Of a stretch of 29,473 nucleotides of DNA, positions 18,001 through 25,281 are shown in pieces (the first letter of the stretch is position 1; each line of letters opens with the position of its first letter). Both the position numbers and the translations under genes were made by a program. Source of the stretch: Bacteroidota bacterium (GTDB taxonomy: Bacteria > Bacteroidota > Bacteroidia > Chitinophagales > Chitinophagaceae); assembly GCA_023426425.1 (NCBI GenBank), contig JAFAAT010000015.1, positions 1-29,473 of the forward strand, read 5' to 3'. Below the pieces are notes generated by a model. That model was not told where the DNA came from and did no database searches. It worked only from the letters and a program-made list of their open reading frames with translations.

Positions 18001-18792
18001 GATATGATCCAGTTACGTGATTACCGTTTTGCATTTCCAAACACGTACACTACTTATGGAAATAGGGACTTCTCAACAACCAAAGGTCTGATTTTGAAGT
18101 ACGATCTGCGTCGGATTAACCACCTCGCACTTACTTTAAGTTATACGCTTCAGTTTGCTGAAGGTACTGGTTCAAACTCAGTTTCGAGTAATGCGCTAAT
18201 GGCTAACCTGATTGGTGCTCAGCTTCCTAATCTGCGTTTTGCTTTCCCTTTAAGTTATGATTCAAGGCACAATCTGGTTGCCAATATCGACTATAGGTAT
18301 GATCGCGGCGAAGGTCCAGTGATTGGAGGAGCACATATTCTTGAGAATGTGGGTCTCAATCTTGTTGCCCGTGCAAGAAGTGGTGAACCTTATACGAGTG
18401 TACAACAGGCGGCTTCAAACGTAGTATCAGGTGCGCCAATGGGCTCTCGTCTTCCATGGCACTATATGATGGATCTGCGTATTGACAAGACTTTCGATCT
18501 TGGCTTTATGAACAGAAGGTTTAACGAAGGGACTAACCGTACTTCTCGTTGGGGAGTTACAGCCTTTGTCTACATCACAAACCTCTTAAATACACGCGAC
18601 ATCACTGGTGTTTATGGTTTTACTGGTCGTCCTGACGATGATGGATGGCTAGCTTCCCCTCAAGGACAACTTGATGCTAGTATCCGGGCAAATCCTCAAT
18701 CTTACATAGATCTATATACGATTGCCAGGCAAAACCAGGGTTTCCTGAATCTGCCTAGAAGAATTAATCTCGGAATGACGTTGAATTTCTAA
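15001..18792 (+). CDS. TonB-dependent outer-membrane receptor with carboxypeptidase-regulatory-like domain
   Basis: The 1263-residue outer-membrane receptor imports a ligand using TonB energy. A signal peptide (1 to about 22) is followed by a CarboxypepD_reg-like beta-sandwich (about 26-112). The plug domain (about 135-230) contains SusC-like YIVDGVQVNG (181-190) and ends in GVISITTKGG. A very large 22-strand barrel follows, with LPNPDLKPEK in the usual late position and the C-terminal aromatic needed for BAM assembly (LGMTLNF). I chose the ATG at 15001 for the compact signal peptide; 14992 is possible. It heads a module with a giant secreted protein (28-bp gap) and a PorV-like barrel. No SusD gene is present. 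The ligand is unknown. Confidence 0.94.
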   Translation: MTRKLRYLFVLLFVSVAGVAYGQTGAISGTVYDENKEPIIGAIVEVRQGGVIRGGSPTDVDGNYMIKPLNPAQDYQLSVKYAGYKEIQLNGVIVSPDRTTYQNFNMEINAQQLVEVVVRDYKVPLIKKDEPGTTTTITSEQIEKLPTRQTSDAASMAGGTYQSRSGGAINIAGARSSGTLYIVDGVQVNGVSATNMPPNSIDQISVVTSGIPAKYGDATGGVISITTKGGAAFHTGSVGFERSVDGYGHNLLFFNINGPLLKKRVDSTLKKTVLGYSLSGQYLHDEDSEPNYFNNYVVKGDKLREIQENPLVAATTPTGSTIFRSRAETVTMQDLEISKKRPNADYKNIRMVGKLDYQINEDMNIVAGGNFSHIRQAAYSRFYSLFAPQNMPYSTNQTGRGFIRFSQRFGRNNNMQAAEGEENAKTPLISNAYYSVQADYQTDHILQEDPNHKQDPFKYGYVGKFDEIYEPLYATSRDSVTGIVAPRLLSYDLPVAVNYTRSELNPLLANYNTQLYNYLGESKPATLTEIFLLNGLRNGDQPPYVFGSNVAVNTGHNYPGYFIQQKDQFAFNVDASFDLQPKRTRHQIEFGLYYQQRTERSYDITAAHPSNSLWSRMRLLANRHLRTLDYTNPYWMLNGQRYSHDELTAMGITPGPFDTIYYDRFYDSATQSNFDRNLRASLGLSPDSKDIINIDAMDPSQFSLDMFSADELINSGNQLANWYGYDHTGKKIDGQVNFNDWFTQKDANGNYTRRVGAFRPNYIAGYIMDKFELPNNTLFHLGVRVERFDANTKVLKDPYSLYATHTVASSNAFNENTPDGKAPANIGSDYVVYVGENSGSGSPTVVGYRNGDDWFDSRGEFVTDPAIIRDREGVDPVPHLQRTSNDGRALTMRDEGYDPNTSFTDYTPQVNVMPRVSFTFPIADQSMFYAHYDVLVQRPKAVNEIYATPLDYYYINQNSGAILPNPDLKPEKMFDYELGFQQVLSQNSAITITGFYKERKDMIQLRDYRFAFPNTYTTYGNRDFSTTKGLILKYDLRRINHLALTLSYTLQFAEGTGSNSVSSNALMANLIGAQLPNLRFAFPLSYDSRHNLVANIDYRYDRGEGPVIGGAHILENVGLNLVARARSGEPYTSVQQAASNVVSGAPMGSRLPWHYMMDLRIDKTFDLGFMNRRFNEGTNRTSRWGVTAFVYITNLLNTRDITGVYGFTGRPDDDGWLASPQGQLDASIRANPQSYIDLYTIARQNQGFLNLPRRINLGMTLNF

Positions 18793-18816
18793 TTGTTAAC
18801 GAGTGTAACTAACAAT
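18792..18816. repeat. Short inverted repeat between receptor and secreted-protein genes
   Basis: ATTGTTA (18792-18798) and TAACAAT (18810-18816) flank an 11-base spacer immediately before the next ATG. The stem is AT-rich and weak; it could be an operator-like or translational element, or chance. Confidence 0.3.
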
Positions 18817-18820
18817 AGTT

Positions 18821-21800
18821 ATGTTGAAAAATAGCATGTTTAAAAAATCAGCAGTAGCGTTTGTTACCATTTTTGCAGTTGCCTTACAGGCAGAAGCTAA
18901 ACCAAATATTGGTGTGCCAAATAATGGGAATAAGCAAGGTTTGCTGAAAACAGCCGCAGGCTGTGATCCGGCAGAAGCGAGGATTGACCTCGACATCAAC
19001 AATGTTCGCGCCAGGTTGATGACCGGAGGTGATATGTGGTGGGATATTGGTGCTGAGATAGCCCAGTACGAAGTCCCCAAAGGCACAAGGAAAAACTCTC
19101 TTTTTGCGGGTTCAGTATGGATCGGAGGGTATACTACCGATCAGCAGCTGAAAGTTGCAGGACAAACCTACCGTCAAGGTGGTAACGACTACTGGCCTGG
19201 TCCACTGGCGAATAACAATGGAGTTTATAATATCGATCAGGCGACTTGCTCGGCATGGGATAAGTTTTGGAAGGTAGACCGCGCTACTATTAATCGCTTT
19301 CGTGAGGTATCTAGAACGGGCGGTAATAAAAACACAACAGAATTCCGCGATATAATGGAGTGGCCTGCTCGTGGCAATGTAAACGTCAGAGGTAATGGTG
19401 GAGGCTTGCTTGCTTTGGAGGACAGGGAGTATGCTCCATTTGTTGACGTTGATGGTAATGGTAAATACGATCCTACAAATGATGATCCGGATTACCCAGA
19501 TATTCTTGGTGATCAGTACATCTGGTGGGTGTTCAATGATATGGGTAACACCAAAAACATGAGTCAAACGGAAGCCATTGGAATAGAGGTACAGGCTAGT
19601 GCTTTCGCATTTTCAACTAAAGACTTCTTAAATGACGCTACGTTTTACAACTACCGGTTGATTAATCATGGTGCGACACAGCTGGATAGTACATATATTT
19701 CTACCTGGACTGATGCCGACCTCGGATATTATAAGGATGACTACATTGGTTGTGATGTGGAACGTGGCTTAGGTATACTCTATAACGGTCTTCCGCAAGA
19801 CGGGCAGGGTGAACCTACAAGTTATGGTACTAACGTACCTATGGTCGGTGTTGACTTCTTCAGAGGTCCGCAAAAAATAATCACTTTGCCTGGCGGAGGG
19901 GAAGATACTATTACCCTGGATATGCAGGCTTTCACGTACTATAACAATAATAATGATCCTAGGATTGGTAATCCAAATAACGGAATCCAGATGTATAATT
20001 ACATGACTGGATCTGGTAAAAATGGTCAGCGTTTCGTGAACGACTTTCAGGGTCCTGGAGTACCCTCTACTGCTCTTGGAACTGGTCCGATTACAAATTT
20101 TGTGTTTACTGGTGATCCAGACGGGTCTGATTGGTCAGAATGTGTTTGTAAAAACCCTCCGGATGACAGAAGATTTATTCACTCTGCAGGACCGTTTTCA
20201 TTACGTCCGGGCGCAGTAAATGATGTCACTATTGGTGCTGTTTGGGTTGCAGATGTAGGTGGATGCCCTAATACTTCTTTCAGAAAAATTCGAGCTGCGG
20301 ATGATCAGGCACAGGCGCTATTTGATAACCAGTTTAGGACAATTGAAGGTCCCGAGGCTCCTCGTCTTGTGGTTCGTGAGTTAGATAATAGGCTTATCTT
20401 CTATATCGTAAATGATCCGGCAAGCACTAATTTTCAGGAGAAGTTCGGATATGAACTCGATTCTGCAAAGTACCGAGTTGCGTCTGCAAAGGCAAAGCAA
20501 ATTGGTTCGGCTGATTCATTATACAAGTTTGAAGGATACAGAGTATTCCAGTTAAGGGATGCCTCAGTACAACCAGCACAGATTTTCGACGAAGATGGTG
20601 ATGTAAATACTGAACTTGCTATTGAGGTTTTCCAAACTGACGTTCAAAACGGAATTAAACAGATTGTAAACTGGGAGAAGGATATCAATATCATTGGTTG
20701 TGATTCATGTTACACGCCTATTGTTAAAGTAAATAGCACAGATAGTGGTATCAGACACAGCTTCGTATTGGAATCTGATGCCTTTGCATCAGGTCAGAAT
20801 ACAGGTCTGGTCAATTATAAGACCTACTACTTTGTAGCTATTGCTTATGCACATAATAATTTTGCTGGTTTTAGTCCACGCTTTGCGGAGGTAACTCAAG
20901 ACGTTGCTTACCTTGAAAGTGCCCATGGAGCCGGTGGTACTGGTATTCCAGTAGTTGCTGCTATGCCTAATCCTGCGAATGGCGAAATGGGCACATCACT
21001 TGCTGCTGATTATGGCAGCGGTGTGCAAATAAAAAGACTTGAAGGAATTGGTAACGGTGGCATCGCTCTTCAAATGACTCAAGAGTCTGTGAACACTGCA
21101 ATGTCAGCAGGTGCTAATAACTACCAGGCCAGCACACCTACCTATGAAGCTGGTCGCGGTCCAATTGACGTCAAAGTGATTGATCCCGTAGCTATTAAAC
21201 CGGGTAACTGGGAATTGTATATCGTGCATAAAGACAGGAAGTATGCTGACGTGAATCCTCAGGATCCACCAATGTATGCTGATACTACAAATAGAATTCT
21301 TCCTGATAGTGCAGGATGGATGTTGGTTAAAGACAATGGGGCAGATGTGATCTATAGTGAACGGACACTTGCTACTTTGAATGAGCAGATCCTTGAAGAA
21401 TATGGAATTGCAGTGTCAGTAAGACAAGTGTTGCGCCCTGGAGACGATCAGGAAAACGGAAATGGACTGATTACATCTAGCATCACTTTTAGCGATCCTG
21501 CGCAGCCTTGGCTGGCTGGAGTAAACGACCAGGAAGGAAGAACGCTGCAGAACTGGATCCGGAGTGGTAATAACAGCGATGCTCCCGGTACCCCTGGGCA
21601 GGTAGACCCTCCAATCTGTGACTTTAGTGATACGAAGTATGACACTGTTGGTCAGTTTTATGAGGGCTTACTTGCGAACAACACAAGTACCAGAGGTACA
21701 TGGACCGCATACTCTAACGGTTCAACTTACAATACTAATACAGCCTGCGGCTTTGGTACCGTATTCACTGGAACCTCCAGACCACTTTTTGACCTTCAAA

Positions 21801-22834
21801 GTGTAGATGTTATCTTCACTTCCGATACATCTAAATGGAGCCGTTGTGTTGTTTTGGAGGCCAATGATGAACCAGCACTCACGGAAGGTAACACGCCTAA
21901 GTTTAAACTTCGTAGCCATAACTCATGGACTGGCAAGGTTGACGGTGATGGTAGACCGATCTACGCCACTACCAAGCAGCTTCCCAACGGATCTACTGTG
22001 CGGGATACTGGATTCTCCTATTTCCCTGGCTATGCTATTAATCAGGAAACAGGTGAACGTCTGAACATAGTCTTCTTTGAAGATTCCTACCTCGCCGGAC
22101 ACAATGGCCGCGACATGATCTGGAATCCTACATCAACAATTCTGGACGCGCTCAATAATCCAATTTTTGGTGGACGTCACTGGGTGATGGTATCAAATAC
22201 CAAGTACGACGGTTGTGAGGAGCTTTCTAAAATTATGGCTGCCAGCTCTGTATTTCTACAGCCAAGGGCTTACAGAACTTTTATCTGGTCAGGAATGCCG
22301 ACACTTGCTGAAGGGTTCAGTTTATTACCATTGAAGGATGGACTTATACCAAGTGAGACCAAGCTTGAATTCAGGGTTACTCGCCCATACGCAAAATATG
22401 CACCTCCAGGTGTAACGCTAAAGAACAATGGCTTCCCGCTGTATTCCTTTAGTACAACAGGTCTTGTGCCTAAGAAGCTTACTGACGCAGGTAATCCTAA
22501 TTCTAAACAAGAACTGCTTGACAGAATTCATGTTGTTCCAAATCCATACTATGCTTATGCAGGATATGAAGCAAACAGGCTGGATACAAGAGTAAAGATC
22601 ATTAACCTCCCTCAAAGAGCAAGTATCAGTATATATTCTCTGGATGGAACGTTGATTAGAAGACTATCTAAAGATGATCCGAATAATCCGTCGATAGATT
22701 GGGATATTCGTAATCACAGAGGTCTTCCGATTGCCAGCGGCATGTATCTGATCCATGTTGAAGCTGAAGGTATTGGAGAGACAGTTTTGCGTTGGTTTGG
22801 GGCGATGCGTCCTGTTGATATCACAAATTATTAG
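18821..22834 (+). CDS. Giant secreted protein of unknown function with type IX secretion-like C-terminal domain
   Basis: The 1337-residue protein has a signal peptide (cleavage near AEA-K at about 27; the ATG at 18836 is an alternative start). It has no lipobox. A calcium-loop-like DVDGNGKYD lies at 209-217, in a region rich in Trp, Tyr and Asp. Cys-rich patches occur (for example CVCKNPP and GCDSCY). A fibronectin-like segment includes LVVRELDNRLIFYI and YKFEGYRVFQLRD. The last 103 residues (1235-1337) begin VVPNPYY and form a beta-sandwich with LDGTLIRRL and IASGMYLI. They resemble type IX secretion C-terminal domains but end in WFGAMRPVDITNY instead of the usual basic tail. Flanked by a TonB receptor and a PorV-like barrel, it is probably surface-exposed. 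I do not recognise an enzymatic domain. Confidence 0.88.
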   Translation: MLKNSMFKKSAVAFVTIFAVALQAEAKPNIGVPNNGNKQGLLKTAAGCDPAEARIDLDINNVRARLMTGGDMWWDIGAEIAQYEVPKGTRKNSLFAGSVWIGGYTTDQQLKVAGQTYRQGGNDYWPGPLANNNGVYNIDQATCSAWDKFWKVDRATINRFREVSRTGGNKNTTEFRDIMEWPARGNVNVRGNGGGLLALEDREYAPFVDVDGNGKYDPTNDDPDYPDILGDQYIWWVFNDMGNTKNMSQTEAIGIEVQASAFAFSTKDFLNDATFYNYRLINHGATQLDSTYISTWTDADLGYYKDDYIGCDVERGLGILYNGLPQDGQGEPTSYGTNVPMVGVDFFRGPQKIITLPGGGEDTITLDMQAFTYYNNNNDPRIGNPNNGIQMYNYMTGSGKNGQRFVNDFQGPGVPSTALGTGPITNFVFTGDPDGSDWSECVCKNPPDDRRFIHSAGPFSLRPGAVNDVTIGAVWVADVGGCPNTSFRKIRAADDQAQALFDNQFRTIEGPEAPRLVVRELDNRLIFYIVNDPASTNFQEKFGYELDSAKYRVASAKAKQIGSADSLYKFEGYRVFQLRDASVQPAQIFDEDGDVNTELAIEVFQTDVQNGIKQIVNWEKDINIIGCDSCYTPIVKVNSTDSGIRHSFVLESDAFASGQNTGLVNYKTYYFVAIAYAHNNFAGFSPRFAEVTQDVAYLESAHGAGGTGIPVVAAMPNPANGEMGTSLAADYGSGVQIKRLEGIGNGGIALQMTQESVNTAMSAGANNYQASTPTYEAGRGPIDVKVIDPVAIKPGNWELYIVHKDRKYADVNPQDPPMYADTTNRILPDSAGWMLVKDNGADVIYSERTLATLNEQILEEYGIAVSVRQVLRPGDDQENGNGLITSSITFSDPAQPWLAGVNDQEGRTLQNWIRSGNNSDAPGTPGQVDPPICDFSDTKYDTVGQFYEGLLANNTSTRGTWTAYSNGSTYNTNTACGFGTVFTGTSRPLFDLQSVDVIFTSDTSKWSRCVVLEANDEPALTEGNTPKFKLRSHNSWTGKVDGDGRPIYATTKQLPNGSTVRDTGFSYFPGYAINQETGERLNIVFFEDSYLAGHNGRDMIWNPTSTILDALNNPIFGGRHWVMVSNTKYDGCEELSKIMAASSVFLQPRAYRTFIWSGMPTLAEGFSLLPLKDGLIPSETKLEFRVTRPYAKYAPPGVTLKNNGFPLYSFSTTGLVPKKLTDAGNPNSKQELLDRIHVVPNPYYAYAGYEANRLDTRVKIINLPQRASISIYSLDGTLIRRLSKDDPNNPSIDWDIRNHRGLPIASGMYLIHVEAEGIGETVLRWFGAMRPVDITNY

Positions 22835-22842
22835 TAACATAG

Positions 22843-22863
22843 GGGGCTGGGACCACCAGCCCC
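22843..22863 (+). terminator. Intercistronic hairpin before the PorV-like gene
   Basis: GGGGCTGG (22843-22850) pairs perfectly with CCAGCCCC (22856-22863) around GACCA, 8 bases past the stop of the giant secreted protein, followed by TGTTTTA. The short T-run makes it a partial terminator or an mRNA-stabilising stem, which could set the level of the downstream gene. Confidence 0.6.
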
Positions 22864-22889
22864 TGTTTTAAATGTTTATAGATCATTTT

Positions 22890-24002
22890 ATGAAAAACTT
22901 CTTTACCAAGACTGCGTTACTGGTTTGTGCAGTGGGTTTGTCGGTACCAGGTTTCGCCGGCAACAAGGACCGTGTTGGTCAGGCTGGTGCATCAGAGTTG
23001 TTGATCAATCCCTGGGGCCAGTCAACCGGTTTATTTGGGATGAATACGTCCTACGTAAGAGGCCTAGAGGCAATGAAATCCAATATCGCTGGTCTTTCGT
23101 ACGTGGAAAGCACAGAGGCAGGATTCTCACATTCAATCTATTTGAAAGGGTCTAACGTTTCGGTAAACAATATTGGAGTTGCGCAGAAAATAGGAAATGC
23201 CGGAGTTCTGGGATTGAATATTATGTCTATGGGCTTCGGGGAAATTACAATAACAGAGTATGACATTCCTGGCGGAAGAGGTACCTACAAGCCTCAATTC
23301 TTAAACTTTCAGCTAGGTTTTGCGAAAGAATTCTCTAACAGTATACGTGCTGGTATTGCCGCAACTTTCGTTTCCGAACAAATTAGCAATATCAAAGCAA
23401 CAGGTGCCTGTTTCGATGCGGGTGTACAATATATCACTGGTAAGCGCGATAATTTCCACTTTGGAGTTACGCTTCGAAATGTCGGAACTAACATGAGATT
23501 CTCCGGTTCTGGCTTTGCTTTTAATACTGAGCTTCCTCAGAACCCAACCGGACAGGAATTCTTCGCACATACCCCTACCGAAAAGTTTGAAATGCCGACT
23601 TATCTGAATTTTGGCGTTTCTTACGATTTCTACCTGGATGAAAAACGTCTTAAGAGCGAAGACGACTTGCCCCAACATAGGGCATCCGTAATGGCTAACT
23701 TTACTTCGAATTCGTTTAACAACGACTACATTGGTGGCGGTGTTGAGTATGCCTTCCGTGAGACTTTCATGGTTCGTGGTGCATATCGCTACGAAAACGG
23801 AATCACAAGTGCTGAAACATCTACCACTTTCTATACCGGTGTTAGCGCAGGTGCAACAGTACAAAAAGGTATAGGCGAAAACGGCCCCATTCTGGCTATC
23901 GACTACTCCTATAGACCAACAGTTCGCCCGAACAACGGTGTACACACTTTCTCGGTCAGGCTGATGACCCGCGCCCGTAAAAAGGCAGTTGAGACTGAAT
24001 AA
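22890..24002 (+). CDS. PorV/PorQ-family outer-membrane beta-barrel protein
   Basis: The 370-residue product has a signal peptide (1 to about 23) and a predicted beta-barrel related to FadL. It fits the PorV/PorQ family, whose best-known member PorV carries type IX secretion substrates to the attachment complex. The early segment RVGQAGASELLINPWG followed by SNIAGL corresponds to the family's usual start and NPAGL motif, here with Ser-Asn-Ile in place of Asn-Pro. Repeated Gly/aromatic beta-strands run to the end (SVRLMTRARKK). I chose the ATG at 22890, which gives a compact signal peptide; 22872 would add six residues. The gene follows the giant secreted protein and ends at a strong terminator. 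It is more likely a dedicated partner than the main PorV, which is inference. Confidence 0.85.
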   Translation: MKNFFTKTALLVCAVGLSVPGFAGNKDRVGQAGASELLINPWGQSTGLFGMNTSYVRGLEAMKSNIAGLSYVESTEAGFSHSIYLKGSNVSVNNIGVAQKIGNAGVLGLNIMSMGFGEITITEYDIPGGRGTYKPQFLNFQLGFAKEFSNSIRAGIAATFVSEQISNIKATGACFDAGVQYITGKRDNFHFGVTLRNVGTNMRFSGSGFAFNTELPQNPTGQEFFAHTPTEKFEMPTYLNFGVSYDFYLDEKRLKSEDDLPQHRASVMANFTSNSFNNDYIGGGVEYAFRETFMVRGAYRYENGITSAETSTTFYTGVSAGATVQKGIGENGPILAIDYSYRPTVRPNNGVHTFSVRLMTRARKKAVETE

Positions 24003-24023
24003 TTCTACATAAATTTGAAATAA

Positions 24024-24063
24024 TACAACGCTTCTGTATATACAGGAGCGTTGTAATTTTTTT
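24024..24063 (+). terminator. Strong rho-independent terminator closing the receptor module
   Basis: A 14-bp stem (24024-24037 with 24042-24055, one T-G wobble) with an ATAT loop is followed by seven T residues. It lies 21 bases past the PorV-like stop and before greA. Confidence 0.92.
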
Positions 24064-24087
24064 GCTTTTTAACCAATTTCACGTGTT

Positions 24088-24561
24088 ATGGCCGAAATCA
24101 ACTATTTGACAAAGGAAACCCTACAACAAATGAGGGACGAGCTCACCAAACTTAAGACTGAAGGACGTGCTGAAATTGCACGCCAGATAGCAGAAGCCAG
24201 AGAAAAGGGCGACCTTAGGGAGAATGCAGAATATGACGCAGCAAAGGAAGCACAGGGTTATCACGAGGCTAAAATAGCTCAGCTGGAAGCCGCAATCATG
24301 TCGGCTAGAATAATTGATGCAAAAGACATCGATACAAGTAAAGTGTCAATCCTCAGCAGGGTAAAGGTCACTAACCTGGCGAACAAAAAAACAATGGAAT
24401 ATCAGATCGTCTCCGAAAACGAAGCTGACCTGAAGCTCGGAAAAATATCAGTCACATCTCCAATAGGAAAAGGCCTGTTAGGTAAGGAAGTTGGAGAGGT
24501 TGCCGAGGTACAGGCTCCCAGTGGAATTCTAAAATTCAAAATCGAAGCTATCTCTATCTAA
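24088..24561 (+). CDS. greA: Transcription elongation factor GreA
   Basis: GreA stimulates cleavage of backtracked RNA by RNA polymerase. The 157-residue product has the N-terminal coiled coil (about 1-75), with the acidic tip in GDLRENAEYDAAKE, where D and E residues deliver the catalytic magnesium. A C-terminal FKBP-like domain (about 80-157) follows, with the family segment SPIGKGLLGK. Length is standard. It stands behind the module terminator and is 1 bp from the HIT-family gene, so the two form an operon. Confidence 0.97.
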   Translation: MAEINYLTKETLQQMRDELTKLKTEGRAEIARQIAEAREKGDLRENAEYDAAKEAQGYHEAKIAQLEAAIMSARIIDAKDIDTSKVSILSRVKVTNLANKKTMEYQIVSENEADLKLGKISVTSPIGKGLLGKEVGEVAEVQAPSGILKFKIEAISI

Positions 24562-24562
24562 A

Positions 24563-24955
24563 ATGCCAAGTATTTTCAGCAAAATCATCACTGGAGAGAT
24601 TCCTTCCTACAAAATTGCGGAAGATGATAGATTCCTTGCATTCCTGGATGTCTTTCCATTAAAAGAAGGGCACGTGCTGGTGATCCCCAAAAAGGAAGTT
24701 GACAAGGCATTCGATCTGGATGATGACACTTTAAGTCAATGGTTGGTATTTGCCAAGCCTATCGCAAAAGCTATAGAACGAGCCTTTACCTGTGATAGAT
24801 GTGGGTTAAGTGTCGTTGGCCTGGAAGTACCTCATGCACATATGCACCTTGTGCCAATTACCTCTTCAGATGATCTGAATTTTACAAGACCAAAATTGAA
24901 GCTTTCTGAAGATCAGTTCAAACAAATTCAACAAAAAATTCTAGATCAACTATAA
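24563..24955 (+). CDS. HIT-family nucleotide hydrolase/transferase
   Basis: The 130-residue cytosolic protein belongs to the histidine triad superfamily, which hydrolyses AMP-lysine-type or adenylylated compounds. The triad HxHxH is H91-A-H93-M-H95, with H93 the expected nucleophile, and the N-terminal SIFSKIITGEIPSYKIAED is typical of HinT-like proteins. The CxxC at C77/C80 in TCDRC is a small oddity; one pair alone does not make a zinc site. It begins 1 bp after greA and its stop runs into a bidirectional hairpin terminator. Confidence 0.94.
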   Translation: MPSIFSKIITGEIPSYKIAEDDRFLAFLDVFPLKEGHVLVIPKKEVDKAFDLDDDTLSQWLVFAKPIAKAIERAFTCDRCGLSVVGLEVPHAHMHLVPITSSDDLNFTRPKLKLSEDQFKQIQQKILDQL

Positions 24956-24973
24956 AGCGCCGCAAGGCGCTTT
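24954..24973. terminator. Hairpin terminator between convergent HIT and monooxygenase genes
   Basis: AAAGCGCC (24954-24961) pairs with GGCGCTTT (24966-24973) around a GCAA tetraloop, followed by a T-rich stretch. The left arm overlaps the HIT-gene stop codon. The next gene converges from the other strand, so it probably serves both. Confidence 0.85.
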
Positions 24974-24987
24974 TCTCTTGTTTACAA

Positions 24988-25281
24988 TCAAACTACAACA
25001 CGTTTCTCCGCACTCCACGCCATCGGCTTTTCCGCAAACAATAGTTTAGTTCGACCCCACGTATCCTTAAAAAACTCAGAAAACCTATACCTGTTAAGAT
25101 GTTGTTCAGACTCCCACATGCTGAACGTGAAAAAGCTGTCCACGTCATTCGTGTCCTGCCATAACTCCAGGTGCTGACAACCAGGAAAACTGCGTATCTG
25201 TGATTTCCGATCTTCAAATAAGTTTACAAAATTCGCGACTTCTACACTTCTGAATTTCATCCGTACAATTCGTACAATCAT
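24988..25281 (-). CDS. Antibiotic biosynthesis monooxygenase (ABM)-like small protein
   Basis: This 97-residue single-domain protein has the ferredoxin-like dimeric alpha/beta-barrel pattern of the ABM/YgiN family. It starts MIVRIVRMKF, has a central FPGCQHLELWQD, then FFTFSMWESEQHLNRY, the usual W-x-S core. Members of this family include quinone-type monooxygenases and heme-degrading enzymes, but many have no known substrate. Its start overlaps the stop of the SAM hydroxide adenosyltransferase gene by 4 bp, so translation is probably coupled. Confidence 0.82.
   Translation of the reverse strand: MIVRIVRMKFRSVEVANFVNLFEDRKSQIRSFPGCQHLELWQDTNDVDSFFTFSMWESEQHLNRYRFSEFFKDTWGRTKLLFAEKPMAWSAEKRVVV

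Noticed and set aside
19112..19567. A 151-codon antisense frame in the giant secreted protein gene
   Set aside because: The sense frame is continuous and domain-like; the antisense product has no recognisable features.
18821..22834. The giant protein as a SusD-type lipoprotein
   Set aside because: It has no lipobox cysteine, is more than twice the length of SusD proteins and shows no TPR-like helical region.
23313..23945. A 210-codon open frame antisense to the PorV-like gene
   Set aside because: It lies wholly within a strong beta-barrel coding frame, has Cys- and Ile-rich low-complexity composition and no family resemblance.
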